A stretch of DNA of 34,449 nt from Zygnema cylindricum (lineage: Eukaryota > Streptophyta > Zygnematophyceae > Zygnematales > Zygnemataceae), in contig JBBHKE010003272.1 of the NCBI GenBank assembly GCA_037447655.1, positions 74,478 to 108,926 of the forward strand, read 5' to 3'. Under the pieces are notes generated by a model, which was given only the letters and a program-made list of their open reading frames with translations, was not told where the DNA came from and ran no database searches. Position 1 is the stretch's first letter; each line of letters starts with the position of its first letter. Below are positions 1 through 10,185 of the stretch, piece after piece. Both the position numbers and the translations under genes were made by a program.

Positions 1-428
1 ACTAAGCAAACAAAAGTTGACATTACCGCTATTAGTACAAGGGAACAACTGAACTCTTCTGCCAAACACGATATCTCTGCAAAACCTTGCGGAGCTGAAA
101 AGAGTTTCATCAAATGTAGAGTTTAGAATTTAAACAGAAAAGCAAAAGAATAGTTGTATGACTGTGCTTTTGATCATAATTCAAAATGTCAAAAAAAAAA
201 TGGAAACATTATATGCAGCGTATCCAAACTCTATTTGTAGTATATGATTTTCTTACAAAATACATATAATATAGGGAGGCCACATATAGCATTTCAATTT
301 TTTTTGCAATTTGAAACGTGCTCTCTATAGCACAAACCGTCTTCTCAAGTCAACAAGGGAACATGATTATCGCCATTACAGTTGAAAACAAACGAATCAA
401 CGGGGTTTTAGTATTGTTCAAGACATAC
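1..428 (-). other. Intron 5 of the peroxiredoxin gene, running off the window
   Basis: This starts at the GT donor next to exon 5 (428-427 read on the minus strand). I searched it for the remaining peroxiredoxin segments and saw none. It is AT-rich. A segment at about 270-330 resembles one near 16125-16170 in the WD40 gene intron, so part of it is probably dispersed repeat. Confidence 0.6.
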
Positions 429-811
429 CTCATCAGCGATAAGCACATTGTAGGCTTCACTGATGGTCTTCTTAATATCAGACACAAGAGGGTAGTTCAA
501 GTCTCCTACACCTCCTGACTTTCGGTCAGTCTGAATCCATGACAAGTGAGAGAACTGCAGAAACAAAAAAAAACAGAACTCACAATCAGCCGATTTTAAC
601 AAGATATACTTAAAATCTGATGGAACACATTCTATTGCAAACAAGTCAAACGGAAGTTCTTACTTCAGTATGACTGCAGAACGAGGGAGCTGTAAAAGTA
701 GAGAGATAAAAAAAGTAAGGGAGAAGTACAAATAGAGAGAGAAAGAGCGAGATAGAGAAGAAAGAAATAGAGATAAAATTGAAGCAGCAGGGAGATAGAG
801 AAACAAAGGGA

Positions 812-866
<55 letters not shown>

Positions 867-2943
867 AGAGAAGTGAGACTGCATCTCATATCAGTGCATT
901 TACTCACAAGAGGACCTATCAATGAGCAAAAGGGCTTCCAAAAAGTCGCAGCTCAAAAAATTGTTAACATATTTTACTGGTAACAACAAACCGGGAACAA
1001 TTGGTTGAACAACAGGTCTAAAGTCCAAGTCCCAGGCAAATTAGAAAGTTCCCAGAATGTTACACCACGTGAATGGTTAACCAGTTAACTCATTCTCCTT
1101 CGTGCAAAATTGTCAGATTATTACTCTTAATAATCCGACAATTGCAATAGAAAGGTAAGATTTGATTGGCTGTCTCCAGCGAAAATCAGCTATGTATGCA
1201 CTGTGAAAAGTTTACTTTATGTGGCATAAAAAAAAGAACACAGCTTCTCACAGTACACGGTTTACTGAATCCGAATTCACGGAGTCATGGGAAACCTGTT
1301 GGTACTGGAAAGACACAAAATATAACATACCACACTATATTCTCCATACACATATAACAGAAAATCGGACAAGCATGCAAAGAAAAGTTAAACTTGATTG
1401 GCAAAAACAATCTACACTAATAGCGATACATGGTGTACTAGAAGGAGAGAAAACTTACCACACTGTCTACGGAAACACCAATAATTTCGGTGTTAAGTTT
1501 CTCGAACTCTCCGTGACGGTCGCTGAAGGCAGTGATTTCTGCAACCGATCCATCAGCCTTACAGAAATTAATAATGCAAAAGTTTATCTCTTTACCTCCA
1601 TTTCTTCCTCTTCCCCTTTTCCTTCTCCCCCCCTCTCTCATCTGACCCTGTTTTCTTTCCAACATCCTCTTTCCCCTTATCTCTCTATTTTTGCACATGA
1701 CTACTGAATGACTAGTGCTACTTGAATGCACTGCATAGAAAAAAATAACACTTTTAGACAGAGGGAGAAAGACAGCTTTATTGAAGATAAACACAAAAGT
1801 CAAGTATCTCTTACTTACATTACATTGCGAGTATACAATACAAATGACAAATACATTGCATTAAAAATATAGTACATTACAAACGCATCACATTACAAAT
1901 ACAAATTACAAATACACATTTCAAATCCACATTACAAACACACATCAGATTACAAACACATAGAACATGCTCATGCTTTAAGAAAAAAAGGGCGGTCTAA
2001 AATGTAAAAAAGGCACCTGTGGGGCAAACGAAAGTGAAATCCAAGGGGTAGAAAAAGAGGACAACATATTTTCCTTGCTTCTGGTAGTCACTCAACTTGA
2101 TCTGCAATCACCAGTCGCTTCTCTAAATAAGTACTTATTTTAAAATAGGTAAGCCTTATTAATAAGGAGCCCTACATCCAGCAATGGTGACAGGGGGAAA
2201 AAAAGGAAAAGAACAACTTTGAAAAAAAAAAATGAAATCAAACAGTTTCAGAAAAATCCAGTGATAGTTGATAACAGGAAAAAAATTGAAGTTTTAGAAT
2301 TTGCAGTCACTAATAGTGAACTAATTTGCCAACATTGGAACTAAGAAAGTGTCAACAAAATAGGTCCAAAGAGATAGACAAACCTGGACAAACTCCTGGT
2401 CGAAAACAGCTTGTGCTTCGAAGTCAGGAGCTACATTTCCTGTGAGAGGAAGACCAGCCTGGAATAAAACAGTAGATACTCATGTGAGGAGAGCTTTCAA
2501 TATTGTCAAGTTCTTGCGCCTGAGTTAAAAAACATAGCTTCTTAAAATGCACCATAGCTTCTTAAGCACTCAGCTGCATTAGCTATTGGCAAGCTGCTAA
2601 GAAGCAGCTAGAAAACTGCTGTAGCTATACTAATCCTTGCTCGGAACCATTGACAAAAAAGTCACACTGACAGTTACAGTAACATCACAACAATAATCAC
2701 AAGCGCAATCACAACAATATCAAAATCCTTAACAAATTCATTACAAAATATTACCCGGATGACTGCTCTTCTGCTGGAGCTCGGGCTGCTCTTAGAGGCA
2801 ACCTTCGATCTCGCACGAAGAGATGAAGGGATGGCTCCAAGGAGAGCTACAGGGCGAGCAGACACTGGAGATGCTGCCACGTAGCAAGCAGCAGGTGCGG
2901 CAGAAGTTGCCAGGAAGCTGGTGGCAGCAGTCACGGCAGCCAT
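429..2943 (-). CDS. BAS1: Chloroplast 2-Cys peroxiredoxin (partial, 3' end off window)
   Basis: Thiol peroxidase that reduces hydrogen peroxide and alkyl hydroperoxides in the plastid stroma; in the family it is recycled by NTRC or thioredoxins. Exons in gene order are 2755-2943, 2384-2458, 2017-2101, 1459-1538 and 429-554, all with GT-AG borders and consistent phase (0, 0, 1, 0, 0), giving 185 residues. Exon 1 (63 residues) is rich in Ala, Ser and Arg with few acids, as in a transit peptide. Exon 2 carries the APDFEA motif. Exon 3 carries [12 protein letters not shown] with the peroxidatic Cys at about residue 114. Exon 4 starts with the conserved EITAFSDRH segment. Exon 5 has [14 protein letters not shown], where GGVG stands for the usual GGLG motif linked to overoxidation sensitivity. 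The resolving-Cys segment (CPAGWKPG in the family) and the stop are not in 1-428, so the gene runs off the left edge. The start at 2943 is the first ATG of the transit-peptide frame. Confidence 0.93.
816..864. repeat. (GA)n microsatellite in peroxiredoxin intron 4
   Basis: About 24 uninterrupted GA dinucleotides, preceded by a looser purine-rich stretch from about 690. Read in the gene direction it is a TC tract lying 260 bases downstream of the exon 5 acceptor region, so it is not the acceptor's own pyrimidine tract. Apparent proteins in it are pure Ser/Leu repeats. Confidence 0.95.
1085..1430. mobile_element. Decayed copy of a foldback MITE (family F) in peroxiredoxin intron 4
   Basis: The right end reads CTAATAGCGATACATGG, almost the same as the right end of the copy ending at 18044. 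Inside, GAAAATCGGACAAG and a GAAAGGTAAG...GATTGGC..GTCTC segment match copies at 3897-4096 and 17843-18044 in the same order. It appears interrupted by about 150 extra bases. No open frame is supported. Confidence 0.5.
1815..1970. repeat. Degenerate tandem repeat of a CATTACAAATA-like unit
   Basis: Ten or more decayed copies of an 8 to 14 base ACATTACAAA unit lie in intron 3 of the peroxiredoxin gene. There is no coding sense. It is typical of slippage-expanded AT-rich intron sequence. Confidence 0.8.
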
Positions 2944-3896
2944 GGCTGACGCTTAGCAAATCAAAAAGAAAGTGCAGTTTCTAGCTCAATTTTTTCTGCC
3001 AAAAAGATTAGTTGTCCCTGCGCTACTGTAGTATTCTGGTTCCAGGAAAGTGAGTACCGGAAACCAATTGCAAGGTTCAGAAAGGAAAATTTAGAATATT
3101 GACATGAGTTCAATATGTGATATCGGATGGTAAATATGATGACACGTCATATCTTAGTTACCCGTGGATTCGCTTTAGAACTGTCTAGGCTTCTAGAGCC
3201 ACCGATTGTCGTAGAGTGGGGTGCACTGAATCTAATTGTAGGACAGATGGCAGATGTTGAATGGTGGAATTTTCTGATTTGAGATACGGTAATTGACTTC
3301 CTCCTTTCATAGGATTCCCGTTTTTGTTTTTACTGTAAGCAAAAATGCGAAAATCGTATGCATTATAATTATATGATGCGCATTTTATTCCTGATATTGT
3401 ATCTGCATAATATAGCATGCTTATTAAACCTTCTGTGCGGCACTTCGGGCGGGCATTGTGAATTTGATAATAAGTCAATCGAGGCCGTTCATTTTCAAGA
3501 TTGACCGAATCGAAGGTCCCTCATCCTTTTGAAGTTTGTGGCCATCGTTGAAGTATTTTAGTCATACTACATGCTTCAATCGTCGCAATTGGTCGGTCGG
3601 AATTACACTCCGTCAGTTGCTCGTGACCGTTCGTATAGCTCCAGAGATTTCGATTCGCACTTTAACTCCAAAAGTGCGGAATTCAGTGCGGAGTCTGCTA
3701 TGCCGTTGGATCGAAATTAATTAGGTTGACAAATAGAATGGACCTAAATTTAGTGTAGTGAAACAAGCTATTGTGTGGATAGAGTATCTTAACCTATCCA
3801 TACTATCTGAGTATTTTTCAATATCCACATTAAATTATTCGTGGTCCAAATTATTCTATTTTCTAACATTATATCGTTGTCTTCACTACACCGTGA
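2944..3896. other. Spacer upstream of the peroxiredoxin gene, with no recognisable gene
   Basis: The first few hundred bases must hold the peroxiredoxin 5' UTR and promoter, but I see no clear TATA box or named plant motif. Open frames at 3185-3478 and 3536-3724 have no recognisable domain and no splice support. Bases 3720-3896 contain two related GTGTAGTGAA and TTCACTACAC words. Confidence 0.5.
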
Positions 3897-4096
3897 ATCG
3901 CTATTAGTGTTTATGTTTTTTCGTCTCTTAAAACATTTTTTCTCCGAACACACATGTTCGATCATAGATCTGACGGTTGCGATTGAAAGGTAGCATTCTC
4001 AGCTTCCGATTGGCGGTCTCAAATTGAAAATCGGACAAGTGTGTACGGAGAAAATAAGTTTTGAGTGGCGAAAAAATTACTAACCCTAATGACGAT
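3897..4096. mobile_element. Foldback MITE, family F, copy 1
   Basis: A 200-base element whose arms fold back on each other. The left end begins ATCGCTATTAG and the right end is CTAATGACGAT; the two arms match imperfectly over about 65 bases, including a shared CTCCG(A/T)ACACAC block. The same sequence is present at 17843-18044 (202 bases), so this is a dispersed non-autonomous DNA element. No transposase is encoded. The inverted match extends a few bases outward (GTGAATCG against CGATTCGC), so the true ends may lie slightly outside. Confidence 0.75.
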
Positions 4097-4317
4097 TCGC
4101 GACTAACCCGTCGCGATATCTCTATACTCATTTTGTACTTTATTTATGAACCACAATTCCGTACTCTGGTGCGAATCCCCCCCCCCCCGCCCCCCCCAGC
4201 CAATAATTACTGAAGATATTTTTTGTTGGTTCTCCAGCGATATATCGGGACTCCTTATCGTTCTATGATGTAATATCGGATGTCGGATTTATCGTAAAGG
4301 AAAAAAATAGTGGATAG
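4097..4317. mobile_element. Truncated hAT-like remnant interrupted by the next element
   Basis: Matches the 3' half of the element at 13700-14121 in order: a (G/C)GATATCTC..TACTCATTT segment, ACCACAATTCC, a C-run, TTTTTGTTGGTT, and GCGATATATCGGGACTCC. It includes a poly-C tract at 4177-4197 broken by one G. It ends where the next element begins, suggesting the younger insertion landed in or beside this older copy. Confidence 0.65.
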
Positions 4318-5211
4318 TAGTGTTGTGTATCGGTAAGGATTTGCCGATAACCGATATGGGCTTTTTTTCGGGTATCCGATAATCGATATATTGGTACGAT
4401 ATATCGACATCGGTCTTATCGCCGATAAGTAGCCGATAATATCGGGTACTTATCGGCGATAATGCCGATAACGATAACTATCGGCGATAACTGTACGGAC
4501 CATACAGATAAATGTACGGCCTATACACTCAACTGTACGTCTTATTCCCCGGACGTGTACAAGCACAGAAAGTACAGTAGCCGCCATGAGATCTGTACGG
4601 TTTTGATACGGATCTTGTAAAAATGATGTACCTTTCACATCTGACGCCATGGCTTTGTCCTTTTATTCCTTGAGATCCACTGGGGACCTGCCACGTGTCA
4701 ATCTGTCGGCTTTTTTGGCAAAAGCTGCCAAAAGAGCCATTCCGCGATGCCGGCGCTCACGCTGGCCCGTCCGCTCGTGTTTCTCATTCCAAATCGTCCG
4801 TTCGATTCCGGCGGCGCGCAGAGTGTTGTTTTGCGTCCGCTGTACTTTTGTGTCCGCCGTCCTTTTCCAGTTCCATGTTCACCAGTTTTTTAGTAAAATT
4901 CCGTGCGTCGCCGTAAAACTTTTGTTCAGTTAACCGGCCAACGTTTATGTGCTGCGCTGTCCGTAATAAATTGCAGTTAAACGGAGACGGAACAGGTTTT
5001 TATACGTGGCATGCCACGCTATATAAAGTCAATAATATAATACAGTATGTTATAAAGTACTATTGTATGCATTCTATATATTTTTTAAGTTATCGCCGAT
5101 ATGGAATTTGTTGGTCCCAGCCCGATATATCGGAACCTCTGACCGTTCGATAACCGATAACTATCGGTATCGGTGTTATCACGATAAGTTTTTTAGCGAT
5201 ACACAACACTA
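4318..5211. mobile_element. Non-autonomous hAT-like transposon (894 bases)
   Basis: The left end TAGTGTTGTGTATCG is a perfect 15-base inverted repeat of the right end. The flanking 8-base target duplication is GTGGATAG at 4310-4317 and GTGGATAC at 5212-5219, seven of eight matching. Both features fit the hAT superfamily. Subterminal regions carry many TATCGGCGATAA-type palindromic words, as expected of transposase binding sites. The longest internal frames (about 94 codons) show no transposase motif, so it depends on a partner elsewhere. Confidence 0.85.
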
Positions 5212-5219
5212 GTGGATAC

Positions 5220-6480
5220 ACACAACAACACTTAGGGCTTTTTCCCATGAAAACCGAAACTTTAATCTTGTATCTTTGTTTCTAGCAAAGATTCTACGTA
5301 CAACTTTCAAAGCATTCCGATGTAAGCGCAAATAACTTGTTACTTCAAAAAGTGAAAAGCGTAGACATGTAACGAAACATGTGACAAATAAACGGTACAC
5401 AAAATGTTGCGAAATTTCCACTCGGTTTCAATTTTAGACGTCCACCCGCACGTTGAATAGTTTCTATCACTTCCACACGCCACATTGTCGACGTAGAGGC
5501 TTTGCATATGTTTAGGGTTTGTGACATTGTGACGTCACGCACGTCACGCTCAACTATGACAGCGCCGACGTCACATATTCTAAGAATTTCCGCCATGGTT
5601 TCCCGATTGTATTTTTTTTGTCTTTTCTCACTCTACTTGCCATCAAAATACGCCCAAAGATAGTCAAAAGAAATCATTTTCGGAGATCTTTCATTTGATA
5701 CCATTATTGACGTTTTTCTTTGCAAAAATTGTGAAATAGACGTGATAGTAGAAGAGGGAGAGAGAGAGAGGGGCACTTTCACGGACTTCACTTTTGCGAA
5801 ATGGTGTCCGTTGGTCGAGACCCCTCCACAGCCCTTGTACGGGAAAAAAACGCACGGGAAAAAAGTCACGCACAGGTTGGAAACGTGCAGTGGGTTTCTT
5901 TTTTGGTACTCCGCACACAAAAATTGTAAAAAAAAAATTGACAGTGCGACAGCATCTGCCTATTCGCTCACCTCATGGAACAGTGGGGTTGTTTACTGGA
6001 CGCTGTATTATTTCGTACAGATTCGTACCATTTTTTTTTTGCCAGAGGAAACATGACGAAACATGTTAAATGGATGGCTCCAATATTTTAGGCGTAAGTG
6101 TCGACTGGTGGATGTTTCACTTTTTTAGATTCGCGAAGCAATCGCGCGCATCGTCCAGTGTGAAGCGACTCTCCTCGGCGAGGAGAGTTTCTTCACACTG
6201 ATCGCGTACCATTGGTACATGTGAAAAGCAAAAAAAGTATCCACCACGAACAGGTGATGAGGAACGAGCACGTTGTACACGCCATGTGACTTCCGCCACG
6301 GTGTATGCAGGTGGAGCGAAATATCCTCGCACTCTCCTTCTGACATCCGCTGACCTTCAAAGTTTGCGGCGCCTTTTTGCCATTCCGTTTCGAAATTTTG
6401 ATTTTCAATTTCAAAATTAAAATTTGGTCGTAAAATTTCCGTACGAATCATTAACTATCTTTGCTCGTACAAATATTATG
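5220..6480. other. Intergenic stretch without a supported gene
   Basis: Short frames at 5345-5596 (minus), 5742-6056 (plus) and 6125-6451 (minus) encode nothing I recognise and have no splice continuity. Two CGGGAAAAAA words near 5840-5862 recur near 8210-8240. CpG is not obviously depleted. Probably old repeat sequence. Confidence 0.45.
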
Positions 6481-6649
6481 TACAGATTTTCAGTTTGAAG
6501 AATATTTGTAGATTTTAAGAATCTGTAAACTAGCTTACGTGGCACCAATCATTATTGAGAAACGATGTCTACTGACACGACATAATGAAAGGCTGTGCCA
6601 CATAATGGAAGGCCGTGCCAGTTAACACTAGAAATAGACGTATGCGCAT

Positions 6650-6716
6650 GTTTACTGGGACCGCCTAATGGCGAACAGGGCTTAGAGCGTTGTTCCATTA
6701 GGCGATCTCAGTAAAC
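6650..6716. repeat. Perfect-looking hairpin: 22-base arms, 23-base loop
   Basis: The left arm at 6650-6671 and right arm at 6695-6716 pair at 20 of 22 positions. The right arm with its downstream flank (to about 6800) is related to 26297-26420, so this is the end of a dispersed repeat family. Just upstream, at 6580-6622, a short ACATAATG(A/G)AAGGC unit is doubled. Confidence 0.75.
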
Positions 6717-6821
6717 GTCAAAAAAATGTTTACTGTAGCTATCGTTCCATTGTGTCGGGTCAGTAACCGACATTTAATTTGCGTGGCACACTTTGATTGG
6801 ATTCACGTAGTACATGAATAA

Positions 6822-7528
6822 GGGCATGTCCCCATGTGTTCAAGTAAGGGTTTTTTTCCGTCGTTTACACAGAAAATGGGACTTCCTACTTGAAAATATT
6901 ACGCTTGCGAAAAATGGGCAAAAACTCAAATACATTTTGAGTCATCTTGGAATTTGAAAGGTACGACGATTTGGCAGTATTATCATCGCGACCCACTTCT
7001 TGCTCATCTTCACACTTGCACTGAAATCAAATCGCGACCTGCTTTTAATCAAAATACTACCCTATTGACGAATAGAAAGCCTGGGTTGCACGCGTCAAAA
7101 GTTTTCATTTGTTTTTTTGCAGTTGGGAGAATACACGAAAAAAAAATTGTTTGTCCGTTTGCTTATGTTGTCCACTTGTGGGCGTCTACAAATGTCATTT
7201 TGTAGACGTAGGCGATTGCTTATGTCGTTCACGTGTGGGCGTCAACAAATGACAGTCGGCGTCGACAATTGTCCCAGTATGTCAGGAGCTCTTTGCGGCG
7301 TACAAATGTCCGCAGTTTGTTCGGAGATCGTTGGCGTCTACAAATGTCGGCAGTTTGTTGGCGTCTACAGGTGTCGCAAGTATTGGCGACGTGTAAAACT
7401 GCCACATATTCAAAATAATGAACGCGCAAGTAACGATTGACATAGGCACACTTTGAAAAGTACACCGTAAAATCAGCGCTAAATTCCAAAATAACGTTTC
7501 AAAATATCGGTTACATGGGGACACGCCC
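6822..7528. mobile_element. PIF/Harbinger-like non-autonomous element (707 bases)
   Basis: The inverted ends GGGCATGTCCCCATGT and ACATGGGGACACGCCC match at 15 of 16 positions and are flanked on both sides by TAA (6819-6821 and 7529-7531). A three-base TWA target duplication with a GGG-starting inverted repeat is the PIF/Harbinger pattern. No transposase is visible inside, which suggests a Tourist-like MITE relative. It contains the GGCGTCTACAAATGTC repeat cluster. Confidence 0.7.
7163..7392. repeat. Clustered GGCGTCTACAAATGTC-like repeats
   Basis: At least six decayed copies of a GGCGTC(T/A)ACAAATGTC core, some in inverted orientation (for example TTTGTAGACG near 7199), lie inside the Harbinger-like element. 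Irregular spacing of about 35 to 45 bases argues against a protein repeat. They could be transposase binding sites or a decayed minisatellite. Confidence 0.6.
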
Positions 7529-7531
7529 TAA

Positions 7532-8394
7532 GTTTCTGCTAATCTTTAAAGAATCTTTGACAGCAAAGTGTGACCACATATTTGTACCAGCGAAGGGAAA
7601 AAGTGACTCGTACGACGTATTGAATGAAATCTGTACGGGCGGACGAAATTAAAGATTTGTAAAAGCGTACCAAAATGTCAGAATGGTTAGTGGATGACTG
7701 GATGGCAACAGACGCTTAAAATAATATCCTCCGTCAAAGATTTTCTTGCGGCTTCCGGTGGCCCTCGCATCCTCCTTGGCGGAAGGCACATGTCATATGC
7801 GACGTGTACCCACCTGGTCGCGCGGTCGTCATGGATATTTGTTCACTTTTCCACGAGGCGCGATGCTATACGTTCAGGCGCTTAGAATTGACCTAGTCCG
7901 GGTCACTTGTTGCGAACTGGAAGGTTCAGCCGATAGCGTATCCGATTCTGCATCTGACGGTCCACGTTTAGGCCCATAAACGTGGAGAATCAAATCATAG
8001 TTCAAAAGTAGGCTTTTTTATGGTAGGCCTTTGGTAGGCGCACAAAACTTTGCACAAAACTCGCGCAACGTAGGCATACTGTATGTGTGTGCGTCGTGCA
8101 CACTCCTGTACGAACGTCCGAATCTGACGTAAGATCAAAGTACAGCGCACGCCGCCGGACGAATTTTTTTAGCGAACTGACACGGCGTAGGATGACATTC
8201 CGTGGGAAAAAAAACCGGGAAAAAAAACCGGGAAAAAAAAAACGCGGACGGGCAACCAAACAAAATTTCGAAATAATTGCGATGGAGTTAAAATGAGCGC
8301 GGTGGAGAGCGGTGAGAGTGCGACGAGAGAGAGTACGGACAGTTCATAGCTTTTTCGGAAAGTTGTTTTGCAGCCACCAACGGGGTTGGTCCGT

Positions 8395-8402
<8 letters not shown>
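7532..8402. other. Intergenic stretch without a supported gene
   Basis: No frame here resembles a known protein. An AAAGAATCTTTGAC word at about 7547 recurs at about 8857, and a related AAGAATCTGTAAAC word is near 6518, hinting at one dispersed repeat family through 6480-8900. A CCGGGAAAAAAAA unit is repeated at 8215-8242. Confidence 0.4.

Positions 8403-8445
<43 letters not shown>
8403..8445. repeat. (AT)n microsatellite
   Basis: About 21 consecutive AT dinucleotides in intergenic DNA between the peroxiredoxin and WD40 genes. Confidence 0.95.
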
Positions 8446-8446
<1 letters not shown>

Positions 8447-9848
8447 CATGTTTACTGAAGATTTTCCAAGATTCTCGAAACTTTTAGGCAACTTTGACTG
8501 TCCAATTTTTTGCTTTTCTGCATCCGCGACGCAATCACTCATTCTATCCGGTTTGTGGCTAGTGTTCTCTTTCCTCGGTCCTTCCTCTGTTTTCCTGAGA
8601 TGCTAGCAACAAACTGGACGGCTACAACTAGAAACTTTGGAAAAGCAAGATACGATCCACGATGGAGAGCGATAACAACTTTACAAGTCCTTTTGTTATC
8701 CATTGACCTTCATGGAAAGAACTTAGGGTTATTAAGACATCCAGCAAAGTTCGTACAATGATATAGTACGCACGTTGAAATATGACAATGTAGTACATTT
8801 GTACAAATGTTAGATGTAATCCGCTCATACAGATATTATATTAGATTTTGCACTTAAAGAATCTTTGACGATTTTCAACGTCTGAACACAAGCCTACATG
8901 TTACTAATCGGAATAAAGCGCGTAGACAAGAGGTGCCTTGCTGGCACGGCTTGATTGAAAATTTCACAAAATATTAGTGCTAGTAAACGTGTCCATACGA
9001 TTATTGGCAACGCCCAAGAGCCCTTAGTCAAAAATAAAGCTTAATGACAATTTATCAAAGAACTCAACGGAGATTACATAGAAACACTACTAATAAGAAA
9101 CCTGCATCAACAATTATTCTACCTTAATTTAAGAAACACATAACAAAAGCACTTCACCCGTTCTTAAAAGAAAAAGAAAAAGAAAACCCTACATAAGAAA
9201 AAAACTTGATCTTTTATTGGAAATGGGCTCTGAATTGTACAGCCTTTACATTTGGAGACTTTGGGAGCCTCGGAAGCCTCAAATGGTGTCGAAAGAATTT
9301 AAATCTATTTCCTCCCTAAAGGCAGATCTCTCCTAGGAGGTTTTGTAAATGAAATTTGTAAGTTCATCTTCTCCACTGTATACAACAAACAACCGAAATT
9401 CGAAACGAGTACTCCTCCCTTTGACCGGTCTAAAACTTTCGAGCTTCATTTTTCAATGATGGGAGACAAACTCCATAAATTCTCTTTACAATGCTAATTT
9501 TGCATCATGAAATGTAATCTACAGCAAATTAATCCTAGTAGAAAAACCTAAAAAAAAACCCCCTTCCCCTAAAGAAAAACCCTGAAAAAGACAAAACCTC
9601 CTAAATTTCCATCGACATGAAGTTCGTCCGGTGCTAACCTAACTTCACCGAACTTTTCTTGGATTGTAAAAAAAACATTGCGGAAAAAAACATTGTGAAA
9701 CTTCAAAAATATGGTGACAAAAACAAAACTATAGGGTACTAGATGACAAGAACCCTCCACGGTTTTCAGGTTTTCCCCTATTAACCACGGCTTTTGATAC
9801 CACAATTAACAAAATCAAGAAGACACAGTGAGAGACGTTTGTCGGACT
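8446..9848. other. Intergenic stretch, nothing recognised
   Basis: AT-rich DNA with short frames only. No family motif, RNA gene or clean inverted-repeat element is visible. It lies downstream of the 3' end of the WD40 gene, beyond any likely UTR. Confidence 0.4.
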
Positions 9849-9968
9849 GCTACAAGCTTTCAACGGAAATTTCACAAAAACTTTCAGGGAAACTCTCGCG
9901 GAAAATTTCATGGAAACTTTCACAGAAAAGTTTGCGGAAACGTTCACGGAAAATTTCACAGAGATCTC
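9849..9968. repeat. Degenerate GGAAA(C/A)(T/G)TTCAC tandem repeat
   Basis: About ten 12-base units of a GGAAAxTTTCACx type, downstream of the WD40 stop codon. In translation it gives only a simple alternating pattern such as KFS-VNVS, so it is treated as non-coding satellite. Confidence 0.7.
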
Positions 9969-10013
9969 TGACCGTCTTTAACATGCAAAGTTCGAAGTCA
10001 TGAAATTGTCGAC

Positions 10014-10185
10014 CTTCTTTCACTTCCTCACCGATCACATTCGTCTCTCGAACACTCAAAATTTGAAGAAATTCGAAGTCACGAAATTCTCCACGAAACC
10101 GTTCACAAAAACGTACACGAAAACGTTGACCTCCTTTCCCTTCCCTACTAATCAAATTCGTCCCTCAAACTCTCAAAATTTGAAG
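10014..10185. repeat. Tandem duplication spanning the WD40 stop codon
   Basis: Bases 10134-10185 hold the last codons, the stop and the first 3' UTR bases of the WD40 gene. A decayed copy lies 117 bases downstream in the gene direction at 10014-10068; both include ACTCTCAAAATTTGAAG-like sequence (plus strand) and a following TCAAATTCGTC/TCACATTCGTC block. The copy has lost the stop context and is taken as 3' flank. Confidence 0.75.

Noticed and set aside
1539-1600. Direct readthrough upstream of EITAFSDRH, which would replace the peroxidatic cysteine segment with unrelated residues
   Set aside because: A GTTGCAG acceptor lies exactly before the conserved segment, and the missing FVCPT exon is present at 2017-2101 in the right phase.
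4649-4933. 94-codon frame inside the hAT-like element as a transposase fragment
   Set aside because: No hAT dimerisation or zinc-finger motif is visible; Arg/Ser/Phe-rich composition looks like chance.
5345-5596. Minus-strand frame of 83 codons with an ordinary-looking composition
   Set aside because: No family resemblance, no splice partner, and a repeat-rich neighbourhood.
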